Shown: positions 1 to 11,998, counted from the stretch's first letter. The stretch is 64,000 bases of DNA from Nemophila menziesii (GCA_029959085.1 JARWIR010000002.1:77714224-77778223), one strand, 5' to 3'. Numbers and translations: made by a program. The notes: generated from the letters alone by a model not told the origin.

Positions 1-719
1 AAACAATGTAACTTATGGTTTTTGGTCTTGATGAGTATATTCATCTGGTAAATTATAAATTATGCTCTGATGTTTTAGACAGTTTTTGGGTATGTAACTA
101 TTTGGTACTAAGTTTAATCAACTCTTTTACTTTGATGTTTTATGGTGTTTTGTATGAATATTCAGCAGTTTAAACTATTTCTCGAATGGTCCCTTGTGTA
201 TGTATGATTTAGCATGTCTGGTAGTTTGGTTTGTTTTTCGGATGCCAAGTTAATTGTATTATAGGCTCCTGAATGAGAGATAACATCGGTAATTAGTTAA
301 AAATAAGTGCATTAAATAGCCATGAACTTTTTAAAAGAAGTGCAAAAGTACCTCTCAAAAGTCAAAACCCCTCGCTCCCCATATTTTCTTCACGAAAACG
401 TGAAACAGAAGAAGTCAGGTGTGGGGGTGCCAATGAATGAAGCGTAGAATTTTCTTTTGTAAAAAAGTAGTTTTTTTCAGAGGCAAAATTCATCCACATG
501 GCCTTTTGCAAGGCACCTGGTAGTTTCTTATAATACATTTTTTAATTATTTGATTCATGTATAATTTGATCTCAATTTTTTGATCTTCGCGGAATACTCT
601 AACTAATTAAACAATAAGAACCATACGTTCAAAATAGACAAGAAACTTTGACGCTTTCAAAGTACGTTCTTGGTACCCTGAGTACCCAAAAAGTAATTTG
701 TGTATTTCATTGATACCTG
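1..719. other. AT-rich stretch without a recognisable gene
   Basis: No open frame with family resemblance was seen on either strand. The sequence is AT-rich and ends where LINE-like coding similarity begins. Confidence 0.5.
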
Positions 720-2090
720 GTGCGACAATGGTCGAAGGTTAAGGATGGAAGACTCATCTACTTTTGGAAGTGTCGAGAAAGTAGTCATCAAGGCGATCCT
801 ACAAGCAATACTGACATACGCAATTTCTGTTTTTCAATTTTCAAGAACATTTGTAAAAAACTTTGTAGTATGATAGCAAACCTGTGGTGGGGGTATAGGG
901 GTAGGAATAGAATATTGGATAACATGGGAAAAATAGCCATAAGAAAAATAATCGGAAATTTGGATTTTAGGGATTTTGAGGAAATAAGCACAACTCTGTT
1001 GCTAGCTCAAGCGTGGAGAATTTGGCAGAATCTGGAGTCTAGTGGTATAACTAGTGAAAGGCATTTACTATCCAAAGACATCTGTTGCATCAAACATTAT
1101 TAAAGGGGTGAGATTTGCTAATCTAACAATAGGTACATGATTGGTAATGGAGAAACGACGAACATCTGAACTTACAAGTGGATCAACACACTGGTCACCA
1201 ATGAACAACCTCAAGAATGTCAGGTGAGCAAGGTTTGTGAACTTTTCAACGAATGAAAGGATGGATGGAATAAGGAAGCGTCTGATGAGATTTTTCCGGA
1301 ACTAGTTAGTCATAGTATCAGGAACATCCAGTTTCTCCAAACAACCACGTAAGATCATATCATTTGGCCATTGAAAGACGACAAATACACTACGAAGTCA
1401 GGATATCATGCGTTGGTAGCGACTGAAGTCATGAGCTCAACAACAACGTCGAAAGGAAGAGAACAATATGATTTGAGAATGTAGAAAATTATTTGAAGCA
1501 CCAATGTTCCAACAAAGGCGAGGATTTTTGCTTGGAAAGGATGTATGAATGCACTCCCTACGACAAGAAACATGGCAATAAAAAATGTTCAAAATAAAAT
1601 AATGTATAGTATGCACAAATCAGGACGAAACAGTAGAACACATGTTATTAACATGTAAAAAGAGAGCAAATAGGATTAAGTTGCATTGACGCCAGAAATA
1701 AGGATAAATGAAATGACCAACGTTACATTGGGCGATTGGATCTTAAAAATTACCCAAAATTACATAAAGGGAGGTTGGGATAGACGAATAATTGTTTCAT
1801 ATGTACTTCTCACTATTTGGAATAATTGGAATATTTGAAAAGGTAAAATGACAAGATTGCACGAAACAAATTCTTTATTACAGGAATAACTCATTCAGTT
1901 GGACGTCCTATGACTAAACTTTTTGATAAAGACTGAATCACGAAACAAAAACAGCAACAAGGTCTCAAAGAAGCAATATAAATACTACAAAGAAGGATGA
2001 TTCAAATTTTTGAGATACTTCTCCATTTGGCAAGGAAAACACACGAATATAAAAATTGTCGTACAAGACAAGGAAATTGATAAAAATACT
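720..2090 (+). mobile_element. Degenerate LINE (non-LTR retrotransposon) relic, RT 3' part to zf-RVT region
   Basis: The frame at 720-1103 reads like the segment after the catalytic core of plant LINE reverse transcriptases: a run ending NLWWGYRGRNRI, then GNLDFRDFEE and LLLAQAWRIW. The LINE at 44.6 kb has the same blocks in the same order (SNFWWSSGERNMIHW, GLGFKDFK, LLAAQAWRL). Further on, around 1480-1650, broken frames read like the zf-RVT region (VPTKARIFAWK, then ALPTTRNMA). Stops and frameshifts occur throughout and no complete domain remains. Neither end could be placed; the 3' limit is where similarity fades. An old, dead copy. Confidence 0.75.
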
Positions 2091-2436
2091 AACCATGGCA
2101 TTGTTTGTTAGCTGAAGAAGAAAACGCTATGTTTGTTTTGCATGTGACCAAGTTCGATTGTAGCCGATATAGGTTGAGTAAAGAAATTTACTTAAATAAT
2201 TGTGCAGTTATCCAAAAAAAATTCTCACCATCAACGAATGGTAGATTAGATATATTATCGTGAAGATCAAAGAAATGGTGAAAAATAAGTGATATCTTTT
2301 TCTTTTTCTAATATATTTTGAGATTTTTTAATTTGATTTTATTGTCAGATAAATTAGACCATGAATAACACCTTTGAAGTCTTTTTTACATGCATTGTAA
2401 TTGGAGGAATATACAAATAAAGACTCAAAAATCATA
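2091..2436. other. Spacer, AT-rich, nothing recognised
   Basis: AT-rich sequence between the LINE relic and the palindrome-rich repeat. No coding or structural signal was seen. Confidence 0.4.
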
Positions 2437-2970
2437 AATGTTATTTATAAAGCCCAACTAAAAAATCCTATAAAAGATATAATATTGATTTTCTGGTTAG
2501 CTTTTATACTCTTATACCCCTATTTAGTTTAATTGTTTGGTACGTACCAATATTTTTTGTTTGATACGTACCAATATTTTCTGTTTGGTATACACCAATA
2601 TTTTTTTCTTTGGTACCAATTATATTTTTATATTTCATGTTCGTTTTACGATTTTTATAGGATCAATTTTATATAATTGTATGATAGTCCCTGATAGCAT
2701 TTTTGTAAACTCAAACGGTTTTTGTCTATGTCCAAGATTAATGTCCATACTTATTCAGATAATTCAATCCAAGTTATCGTGTCAAGGTCATATTAGTATG
2801 TGCCAATTTGTATTTAAGATAAAACAAAAACAAGAACACTTCGCATTAAAACAATAATTAAACGATAACCTTTTCACGTTAAAATTCAAATGGTATGTAC
2901 CAAATATATGTTTGGTACGTACCAACTAAATCCAAAATGATACGTACCAATCAAATTGAAATCTCATCAC
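2437..2970. repeat. Repeat with multiple GGTACGTACC palindromes
   Basis: The left part has three copies of a roughly 28-bp unit (about 2539-2615) built on GGTACGTACCAATATTTT. The right part (2890-2952) has three more GTACGTACC-type motifs in a different spacing. The first 120 bases (AAAGCCCAACTA, then TGGTTAGCTTTT and ATACCC) recur at 54.07-54.18 kb, so this is a dispersed repeat and not unique promoter DNA. The 106-residue ORF across it is a by-product of the repeats. It is probably a non-autonomous element, but no target duplication could be identified. Confidence 0.6.
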
Positions 2971-3369
2971 CGGAGTACTTAATAGAGAATTTCTCGTAAG
3001 AAGAAAGAAATTAGACTCTTTTTATTACTCTAGAAAATATGTTTATTTTTCTGTTTTGCTTTTGTTTGTATGGGTTTGTTTTGGTAATATATAATCAACA
3101 ACTTGGAAAAACAAAAAAGAATTTGGTGAAGCTAATGAAAGGGGACCTTCAAATAGACCTACGTGTCACTTCTGGCCTATCTTTGGCACCAATCCATTGA
3201 AGGCTTTACCTCCACAAAAATTACCCGAAAAAACTGTCATTACATAAATTCATAACAAAAAATATCAAAGAAACCATCAAAAAAATACTAAGAATTAGCA
3301 AGAATCTAAGCACCCTGATGATTCTTTTCCACTAGAAAGTTCATCTGTAAAGTCACAATTTCAATAACT
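2971..3369 (+). promoter_or_regulatory. Upstream region of STN7
   Basis: Unique-looking sequence between the repeat and the STN7 start codon. It holds an ACGTG core (3161-3165, within CTACGTGTCAC), the core shared by many light- and ABA-responsive plant elements, and a CCAAT box at 3189-3193. No convincing TATA box was seen, and the transcription start cannot be placed from sequence alone. Confidence 0.4.
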
Positions 3370-6113
3370 ATGGCAACTGTTTCCTCAGGTTGCGTTGGAC
3401 TAGGAGGTGTGAAGCTCCACACTCTCAACTCCACCCCATTTCTTGGCAAGAAAATTAAGCTCAGACCCTTCTCAGATTCTTCACCATCTCGAGACTTCTA
3501 CCCACTCCGCTCAAAAAATCTCGTTGTCAATGCTTCAGCAACCGAAATATTGAGCAGTGCTGTTCATGATCTTTTTCTTGGTGTTGGAGTTGGACTTCCA
3601 TGTACAGTAATGGCGTGTGGTGACGTAATATACAGAAGCACACTTCCCAAGGCAGAGGGGCTTACTATTACTATCCCAGGAGTGATTTTAGCTTTAAGTG
3701 CCGTTTCGTATCTATGGGCTACTCCTGGTGTAGCTCCTGGTTTTTTTGATATGTTTGTTCTTGCTTTTGCTGAGAGATTCTTTAGACCAACTTATAAGAA
3801 GGTGTGTTGATTTTGCTTTACTTCGTTTTTTTATTGTATTTTTATGGGATATAATAGTACTCATCATAGTTAGCGGAGATCATACTACTCTCTTAATTAC
3901 GATTCAATTCGATTAAGATTCGATTCACAATATGATCATTATTGGCAGGATGATTTTGTGCTTGGAAAGAAGTTGGGTGAGGGAGCTTTTGGTGTTGTTT
4001 ATAGAGTTTCATTGGCTAAAGATCCCTCTTCAAAGGTACTCCATTGGAAAAATATATGTACCATCTTAAATACATATTATCTCATGCACTAATTCTTTAA
4101 AATATTGTTGTGTGCTATCCTAAGGCTTGATATTATGCTACAATTTGTCTTTCCTATGATCGAATTTATAGTTTCTTTATTGTATTCTCGCAAAGATTAA
4201 TCATATTAAGACTAGAAATATGTTTTCATCAAATGTGTCCTAATAAATTTGACATTATTGTAAGAACACTTTCTTAATTGTGTGAAGGATGGTGATTTAG
4301 TCTTGAAAAAGGCTACTGAATATGGAGCAGTCGAGATATGGATGAATGAGCGTGTTCGAAGGGCCTGTTCTAACAGTTGCGCTGATTTTAAATACGGATT
4401 TCTCGAGGTGAAATTCCATTTCATACTGCTATACTAAAGTAGTAAAATATAATAAAATTATTTGGGTTTATATTTCGGAGACAACTGAGACTCATGGCGC
4501 AATTAACCCAGACTATTTTACTTAGTTTACATTGAAATTGTGTTTTTTTTTTCAGAGTTCTTCGAAGAAAGGAGCCGAATATTGGCTTATATGGAGATTT
4601 GAAGGAGAAGCTACACTTGCGGATCTGATTCAGAGTAAAGAATTCCCATACAATGTTGGTATTTACACTATAGTCTTTACATTATTCTCTAGAGAAGCTT
4701 GTATAAATGTTGATAATTATGAATTCTTAGGTCGAAAGAATGATACTTGGAGAAAATCAAGCCTTACCAAAGGGAATCGAACGAGAAAATCGAATTATTC
4801 AAACTATAATGAGACAACTCTTGTTCGCACTCGATAGTCTTCACTCTACAGGAATTGTTCACAGAGATATTAAGCCACAAAATGTTATCTACTCCGAAGG
4901 TACAATAATCGACTTATTTCTTCGTTTTCATAATTTCACCTTCCCTAATTTTTTATTAAAAAATCAGGCTCCCGAACTTTCAAAATCATCGATCTCGGAG
5001 CTGCAGCTGATTTAAGAGTCGGCATTAATTACATCCCAAAAGAGTTTCTATTAGATCCAAGGTAAGAGATTTCATAGAACCAGGCCCGGCCCGACCCGTA
5101 CCCAAATCCACAAACAGGGTCTCTTTTATGTAACTATGGCTCGTTTGTTTTAGATATGCAGCGCCGGAGCAATATATAATGAGCACACAAACACCCTCTG
5201 CTCCATCGGCTCCAGTTGCCGCTGCACTTTCTCCGGTTCTATGGCAGGTAAAGATTACGTTCATAATACGTGACATAAATTTATTAAAGCCGCCTTTAAC
5301 GGAATTGTTTATTGCCTATTAACAGATGAATTTACCAGATAGATTTGACATCTACAGTACTGGACTGATATTTCTCCAGATGGTAAGTGCTGGTTAGATA
5401 TCATATGCAATTTTTGGAGGCACTGACTAACACAGAGAGATTACTAATCCTGCAGGCATTTCCAGGATTAAAAAGCGACAGTAATCTCATACAATTCAAC
5501 CGTCAATTAAAACGATGCGATTATGATTTAGTTGCATGGAGAAAACTAGTCGAGCCTCGTGCAAGTCCGGAAATTCGTAAAGGATTCGAGATGTTAGATC
5601 TAGATGGTGGGATTGGATGGGAACTTTTAACATCAATGGTTCGTTATAAAGCGCGACAAAGAACTAGTGCAAAGGCGGCTTTAGCCCATCCTTATTTCGA
5701 TAGAGAAGGGCTATTAGCTTTATCGTTCATGCAGAATTTACGGTTACAGATTTTCCGAGCTACACAGCAGGATTATAGCGAAGGAGTTAATTGGATTATT
5801 CAGCTTATGGCGAAATCTGGAACTGAAAAAGATGGTGGATTTACTGAAGCGCAACTTCAAGAGCTTCGGGTTTGTGTTATTTGAATCTTGAAAGTTGAAA
5901 CATATATATTAGTGTGATAGAGTTATATCGTTTTTTGATTTTATTGTGCAGGAAATAAAGCCTAGTAAGAAGGCGAATGCACCAAGAAATGCTCTTGCAT
6001 CGGCTCTTAGGCTACAGAGAAAAGTTGTGAGGACTTTGAATCAGAGTCTTGACGAGCTTAATAGTCGTCGGAAAAGCTTCTGGTGGAGCAGGTGGATTCC
6101 GAGAGAAGAATAA
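3370..6113 (+). CDS. STN7: Serine/threonine-protein kinase STN7, chloroplastic (state-transition kinase)
   Basis: Ten exons can be joined: 3370-3801, 3949-4035, 4288-4407, 4556-4654, 4731-4899, 4968-5061, 5154-5247, 5326-5382, 5456-5869, 5952-6113, giving 575 residues, close to the 562 of the Arabidopsis protein. STN7 is the thylakoid kinase that phosphorylates LHCII when the plastoquinone pool is reduced, driving state transitions. An N-terminal transit peptide is followed by the lumenal redox cysteine pair C78 and C83 ([11 protein letters not shown]), a membrane segment at about 99-120, and a stromal kinase domain from 145. The glycine loop is GEGAFGVVY, the ATP lysine lies in VLKKATEY, the catalytic loop is HRDIKPQN (D292), and the metal site is DLG (311-313), as expected for this family. 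The C-terminal tail ends WIPREE. Frame is kept across all introns and there is no premature stop. Intron 4 uses a weak donor, GTTGGT. Assignment is certain; the exon 4/5 junction is the least certain boundary. Confidence 0.96.
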
Positions 6114-6280
6114 GATTACTGTGTATATACATATAATTTTCTATTGCAACCATTTGTAATTAAACTAATTTTATGGAGGGGATAGCTTAAAGGGAGTGCA
6201 AATACGTGATAGAAAGTGTAATTTCAAACAATATTATTTATACATGTTGGATATATTTCCATTTGTAGCAAGCGATTTTA

Positions 6281-6513
6281 TAAATCCCATCGGTATCACT
6301 CAAAAAACAATCACCTAAAAATCATCTATGATACATAGAATCTTGGGTAGTGATTACTTTTTTTTAATACATGAGAGAGCCAATTTAGACTCTGAGTAAA
6401 TGACTGCAATGAGATTCGATCTCAGGACCTCTTGGTCTATTCGGAGTAACCTAACCACTAGGCCAACTATCGATCTCGAGTGATTACTTTTTAAGTGATA
6501 CCCAACATTACTC
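6281..6513. mobile_element. MITE, same terminal family as the element at 39.2 kb, disrupted by a SINE
   Basis: The right end (6480-6513) reads GTGATTACTTTTTAAGTGAT and then ACCCAACATTACTC, close to the right terminus of the MITE at 39206-39391. The left arm is the imperfect inverse (GGTATCACTCAAAAAACAAT, from about 6290). The middle is displaced by a SINE. The left limit is approximate and no target duplication was found. Confidence 0.6.
6363..6478 (-). mobile_element. tRNA-derived SINE with 14-bp target duplication
   Basis: Read on the minus strand, the element starts with a tRNA-like head. Box A is TTGGCCTAGTGGTT and a box B-like AGATCGAATCTC follows about 40 bases later, the pol III promoter arrangement of plant SINEs. 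It ends in a short A-tract (T-run at 6363 on the plus strand). It is flanked by AGTGATTACTTTTT at 6349-6362 and 6479-6492, a perfect 14-bp direct repeat. It sits inside the right arm of the MITE, so the MITE is older. At about 116 bp it is on the short side for a plant SINE. Confidence 0.72.
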
Positions 6514-7240
6514 TTAAATAACCAAATATTTTAAATATTTGCATTTCAAATTCTATCATAATATAAAATTACCAAATAATCATATAGATTTTTTTAGCAT
6601 TTATTATTTCATTATATATAGAAAATAAGGTTTGAAAATAAATATAAATATGTAAATTTTATCTCCTGTAGGATGTGAAAGTAGATATTGTAGCGGTAAA
6701 AATACCAATTTTACCCAAAAATCACATGCACGCATCAAAGAGCCACCTATTATCTGCATTTTTTCTAGTTGGGTCGGTAAACCCATTACATGTGGATATC
6801 AGAGTATTTACTTAATAGCCTTATAACTTAGGTTGTGTACGACACACACTGAGTTGTTGATTGATGGTTTGCATATCATAGAGCCGCACTTGGTTCAGGG
6901 GTAGGTTCATGTAGTGACCTAGGGGACCTTACCTATCATACCTACTTAACATTATCCATTGAGATGCCGATCGCTCATCATAAAAGTAGAAGAGTTTCAG
7001 AGTCCCTCATCAAGGGTCCAAGGCGCCCACTAGGATCATTGTCAAGAATGTAGAGACTAGGTAAAGCATGGGTCGGTAAACCTTGAAACCTTGAATATAG
7101 GCACCGAAAACCATGAAACACCTCTTGAATCAGTGAGTCGCCTGATCATACTCGAAAACGTATTGGCTGGAAGGATCGACTGCCTTCAAATTCTCGCGAT
7201 GGAAACGAAGATCGTCGTAAGTCAAGTTTTCGTCCCCGTA
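6514..7240. other. Gene-free stretch
   Basis: About 7030-7220 has an open-looking plus frame with a heptad-like run (ESVSRLIILENVLAGRID), but I cannot tie it to a family. The rest shows no signal. Confidence 0.35.
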
Positions 7241-7242
7241 AA

Positions 7243-7560
7243 TTAGACCCCTTGCAATTTTGAAAGCACTCCAGGCTTTTTATACGATATTACAAAACCA
7301 TATTGTTGCAAAAGGTTGACTACTATTTTGGTAGGAGTTATTGCTGGTCTACCCCACACATCTTTGAGCACCAGTATTGAAATCACACGCGATGTATACT
7401 TTTTGCTACGAGATTCCTTGATCATGTTACCGCATGTGTGCTCTTTCATGAAAAATTGTATATACGCATAGTTGTTGAACTTATCGACTGATGCGTAGAA
7501 TTTTCAAGAACGCCCTGCCATGGATGATTTTTCACATTGATCTGAGATCCTCGTTTTATT
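7243..7560 (-). pseudogene. Mutator-like transposase fragment (N-terminal zinc-binding region)
   Basis: The minus frame ending at 7243 contains the MULE N-terminal signature: an aromatic-rich approach (FNNYAYIQFFMKEHTCG), a variable linker, then LLQQYGFVISYKK. The transposase at 58.7 kb has the same layout (KAYIRTFVKQHTCG, then VFYGYDISYKIAY). The catalytic and SWIM regions are missing. It is a short relic of a MULE that is not closely related to the 58.7 kb copy. Confidence 0.6.
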
Positions 7561-8779
7561 GTCATGCTAAAAACAAAACCAAAACCAACCTATGAGGTAT
7601 ATAGTACGAGTTTAGTACGAAAATCTTTTAGCCAACCTGGAAAACACTGACCGACTGAATGCAAATCATTAGACCATTCTTTGTATTTTTAGATTTTGAA
7701 TTGCATGGGTATAATTAGGCGGCACCTCGCAACTGGTTGAACTATCCAGGGAAACGTTTGACTGTTGAACTAAAGGAACCCATAGTAAGTCGAGCAGGGT
7801 GATAAAATGCAAAAAAAGTTGTCGGAACAAGATTTTTTAGAAATGTTTTGAGGATTCTCGAACTATACTTCACATAAATCTGAAACAAAAATCTCTAGTA
7901 CCTCGATTTCGGAGTGGACTGTATTGATAATCATGTTTTTGAAATCCTCCTTGTTGCGCAAGATACATTTGGAAGTTTTACCAAAAGTATAGATGAGTAA
8001 AAAGAACATTGAATGTAGCTCGGTCAATTTGGTGCATAGGTACGTGCCCGTGGAAGCATAGCTTACAAGCAAGTCCAAAACACAAGATATCTTCTACCGT
8101 CGAAAATAAACTATAATAGTACGAGTATACTCTATTTTAGGTGTTTAAAAGTAGAATTAGTATGTTAATAAACAAAGGAGATCATAGCAAATGAAGCTAG
8201 AAAGTAGGTGGCAAGGAAAAAAATCCAACAGCCTATTGTAAGTACTTAGTGCAAACATAACACGTATTTTGGTCACTATCTACAATTTAATCACCAAACT
8301 GCATACCACAAAGCTACACATGTAATATCTAACCATATATTAACATAACATGTAAGGTTTATGAATGCAAATATAATCAAATCATATATTCAAAGGAAAA
8401 CTAAATAAAATTAACATAAACTCAATAAATACAACTCCAGAAGTGAAAAATGAATCAAGAGGATCATATAAGCAATAATCAAGGCAAAACAATTTGTATA
8501 ACGTGAAGAAATTAACAACCTATTGAATGTTTGCAGAAAAAATAAAAGGAAAAAGAAAAAAATTAAAAAAAAAAATTAAAAACATGAATTGAATGTCACG
8601 GTATGAACAAGTAGTAACAATCATGTAATCAACATAATTACAAAATCATAACTTTAAAAAGATTAGTCAAACGCAAGCCCGGAACCCAAGTATAAAAAAA
8701 ATTAAAAAGATAATCCATAAAAAATCAAAGGAAATAAACAAAAAAAAAACTGTGTTAAAAAGTAATGGGGTAATTATAA
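7561..8779. other. Gene-free stretch, probably decayed transposon DNA
   Basis: The minus frame at 7863-8078 has no recognisable domain. 8520-8760 is strongly A-rich. No RNA gene or terminal repeat was seen. Confidence 0.35.
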
Positions 8780-9629
8780 AGTAAAGCCTCACAACTTAGC
8801 AATTAATATAGTAAGGCCTCTCAAGTAGAAAGACCAAATACCCCCTTCCCCCTTTGTTATCATAGTGAAAAAGGAAAAACCCAAAACAAAATACCTAATA
8901 GGGTTACGGGAACCCAAAAACATTTCACATCTCTCTCTATACATCCTCTCTACCTCTCTCCTCTCACCCCCTCTCTCTATACCCACTGCAATGAAGCACT
9001 GCCACCGATGCCCTCCTTCCACCACCGTCGATGCCCTCCTTCCACCACCTTCGATGCCCTCCTTCCACCACCACTAACACAGCAGATCTAAGACCACAAA
9101 CATCGAAGACCACCACCATGAACAGCGACGCCATGACCATCCTCCCCATGCTCCTTGCCGCGCTGCTGCAACCCTGTTATATGAAGGAGGGCCGCTGTGA
9201 AGACCACGCCTCTGCGCCGCCATTCTCGCTGCTGAAACAGATTGGACACCAACACACCAACAGACAAGGAGCTCTGCAGTGACACACCATTACGCCTCCA
9301 TATCTACACCTTCGCTCTCGCCACCGGAACACCACACTGCATCAGATCTCGATCGAACCGACGCCACAACCATCAGTTCCTCTAGAGCAAGATAACTGTC
9401 GCGCCGTCCAACCACCACGCCGTTTGACCTCCGCGCTCCAAGAAACAGTCCATCAGCAACAAGCCATCACCAGGACGCTTGCACCATCACCACCACCATC
9501 ACCACCTCCAGCGCGGACCTGTGACGCACCACCACACCACCAACACACCGCGACGAGATCTGATTTCGCCGTCCAACTCCGGAGCTCGTCGCCGCTGCCG
9601 CTGACTTCTGATTTCGAATGATTTTTTTT

Positions 9630-9905
9630 TAATCGCTATTTGGTCCATGTCCATGATTAGTCCAGCCCGTATGGGCTTGTAGTCTTTTTTTCTTTTTTCA
9701 AACGTGTTCAGCCTAATTGGGCTGTAGCTTTTTTTTTTAAACTTGTCCAACTCATTTGGGCTGAATCTTTTCTTTTTTAAAACGTGTACAACCTAATTGG
9801 GTTGTAGCTTATTTTTTTTTAAACGTGTCCAGTTCATTTGGGCTGTATCTTTTCTTTTTTAAAACGTGTACAACCCATTATAGGTTGTATCTTCTTTTTT
9901 TGGCT
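9630..9905. repeat. Tandem repeat, unit about 36 bp
   Basis: Seven or so units alternate between AAACGTGT(A/C)CA(A/G)C-type starts and TTTGGGCTGTAGCTTTTTTT-type ends. The GGGCTG/GGGTTG motif recurs every 35-37 bases with long T-runs between. It is part of the larger element at 8.8-10.6 kb. Confidence 0.65.
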
Positions 9906-10185
9906 TTTTATAAAACGTGATTTGTTCAAACATTTGGGCCATAAACAGCCACATTGACTCACTTATCTGTTTTTTTCCCTACTAGATATGTGTGCAAAAA
10001 ATCTTGGTTTTGTCTAATTTCCTTTCTTTTTTCTATTGTTTTTCAGGTAACAGATAAATGAATTAATCGGTACCCAAACAAATTTATGCTTGTTTTACTA
10101 GTGTTTTTATGAATGTACAACCCTTACTGTACAAACATTACATATATGTACAGACCATTGGATGTATTGTGTACAACCCTACCTT

Positions 10186-10292
10186 GGACAATCAAACAAT
10201 TAGATAGATAATCAGACAATTAAATAGATAATTGGACAATTAGATAGACAATTGGACAATTAGATGGACAATGAGATGAACAATTGGACACC
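10186..10292. repeat. Short tandem repeat based on GGACAATTAGATAGA
   Basis: Five to six degenerate units of about 18-20 bases with the core ACAATTAGATAGATAAT. They follow two GTACAAC(C)CTTAC-like phrases. Confidence 0.65.
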
Positions 10293-10610
10293 TATAATTG
10301 TAATTATATAAAAAATCATTTTACTTAACAAACTTAACACCTATTGTATGTCTGGACCTATGGGTCCAGACATCTCTCTTAAATAAAAAGAACAACAATA
10401 TTAAAAATAAATTACTGGAAAAAAATGATTTAAAAAAAATAGAAAAGTAGGAGAGAGAAACGGATTTTGTGTCAGCAGAAGTAGGAGAGAGGTGAGGAGA
10501 GAGGGAAGGGGTATAATAGTAAAGGTGTATATAGATATTATAAAAATAGGCTTTAGTTTGAACTATTATGGGAAGAGGTTTTAAAAACTAAGGAAGTTCA
10601 AAATTAGGCC

Positions 10611-11457
10611 ATAATTAGTAGATTCCTCAAAATCAATTCATGATTTGAGATAATTGTCTTGTTTTTGAGTTTGAATTCCTTGAGATTGTTAGATTACTAG
10701 TTTGGATTGGTGTTTTAGTTTCGAAATCTATGCAAAATTTGAATGCAATAGATGAATAATTACTAATGTTTGTTCTTTAGAGAAAAAAAAAATCTAAACG
10801 TATGTTAGTTTAAAAGTTAGTTTTGAATGTAATTAAGTTGTTAATGATGAGATTTAGTATTTTAGGTAAAAAAAAATTAATTAGGGACATAAATTTAAAA
10901 GTAAGATAAAATATTAAGTTTAAAATTAAAATTAATATACTAATAAACTTAATTTTTTTTTAAAGTAATAAATGTCTAATAATGAAATTATATATATATA
11001 TATACTTTTTAGGATTTTTTTTTAGAGATAGTAACTAATATTAATTTTTTTTTGCTGGCATTACGAATTGAGACGTTGACATTTTATTTAATTAATACAA
11101 CTAATAGTACAATAAACTCACTAATTATTAGCTCATAATGATCTTACTACTCAAGCTTCCCTCATTTTCCTAAAGTCTCCATTGGAATTTGATAAGCATG
11201 TTAGAATACAACTGTAGTGTTAATTTAATCCCCATTCGTGCGCACTTGGGATTAGGATTATTTTATAGATGGTGTAGTAAATTGACGAAATATTAATCAG
11301 TAAATTGACTACTGAGGCTTTATTTAAGTCTGACTTAGATAATTTTTCAAACTCTTTTGATGGAATTTTGCAAAATAATCCTCATGGAAATGTTCCTAAT
11401 GTTTTACATGAAGGAGTTGGAATAGGTGCTCTTTTTTTAATAGAAATAATTCTTAGA
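10611..11457. other. AT-rich gene-free stretch
   Basis: Long A and T runs and a short (TA) run near 10990-11003. It leads into the LINE fragment; no feature was recognised. Confidence 0.4.
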
Positions 11458-11998
11458 TTCCACCTTTACTAGGGTTCTTTAAGATTAATTGCGATGCCTC
11501 TTTTAATTTGAGTACTAATCAAGTTTCTTTTATCTGCTTAATTAAGGACTTTACATGTAGCTTGATTGAGGGGAATGCTAAGAAGATAGTGGCAAATTCT
11601 GCTATTAAAGCTGAGGCAAGAGGTGTTTTTGAGGCGTGTTTGATTGCGTCTAAATATCCAATTGGCAAAGTAGAGATAGAGAATGATTGTTTGTCTTTAA
11701 TTAACCAAACTAGTAGTAGAGCTAAGGTGTTTTGTAATACTATAATTTTGGTTAAGAACATTATTCGTTGTAAGGTTTTGTATAACTTGAAAATCTCCTT
11801 TATTAGGAGATCAAAAAACATGAGTGTTGATTGGGTGGCTAAACATATACTTAATGGCCCTTTGTTTAGCCTTTGGAGCTCTTTCCCTCCTCCCCAATTA
11901 ACAAACTTATTTGCTAGAGACTTCAATCCTATAGGGATTGGTTAATATTGTACTTGTTTTGGTTTTAATACAAGTTTTTCTTTCGACTAAAAAAAAGC
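11458..11998 (+). mobile_element. LINE 3' end with RNase H-like domain and A-tail
   Basis: The open frame from about 11458 to 11945 is the plant LINE C-terminal RNase H-like domain: first acidic motif FKINCDASF, then KAEARGVFEACLIASKYP, IENDCLSLINQ, and SVDWVAKHIL near the end. About 50 untranslated bases follow, ending CTTTCGACTAAAAAAAA, the usual end of this LINE type. Everything upstream (endonuclease, RT) is missing, so this is a strongly 5'-truncated insertion. The domain is uninterrupted, which suggests it is relatively young or slow to decay. Confidence 0.75.

Larger units (their letters stand above)
8780..10610. mobile_element. Candidate non-autonomous element with a GC-rich, CT-repeat core
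   Basis: The left end (GGTAATTATAAAGTAAAGCC, then TAGTAAGGCCTCTC) and the inverse of the right end (TAATTATGGCCTAATTTTGA, then ACTAAAGCCT and ATACCCCTTCCC) are imperfect inverted repeats over about 80 bases. The core (8920-9600) is much more GC-rich than its surroundings: CT-rich leader-like sequence, then Pro/Ser/His-rich frames such as repeats of TCCACCACC. The elements at 48.7 and 54.0 kb have the same layout. Overlapping ORFs on both strands of the core are low-complexity and not believable proteins. No target duplication was found, so the limits are approximate. Confidence 0.45.

Noticed and set aside
4532..4837. Separate 101-codon ORF within STN7
   Set aside because: It reads through intron 4 in the wrong frame; the true exons 4 and 5 join to keep the kinase frame.
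8789..9750. Overlapping Pro/Ser/His-rich ORFs
   Set aside because: Simple TCCACCACC-type repeats in the core of a non-autonomous element; no start context or domain.
9640..10292. CRISPR-like spaced repeats
   Set aside because: The repeats are contiguous tandem units without unique spacers, in a plant genome.
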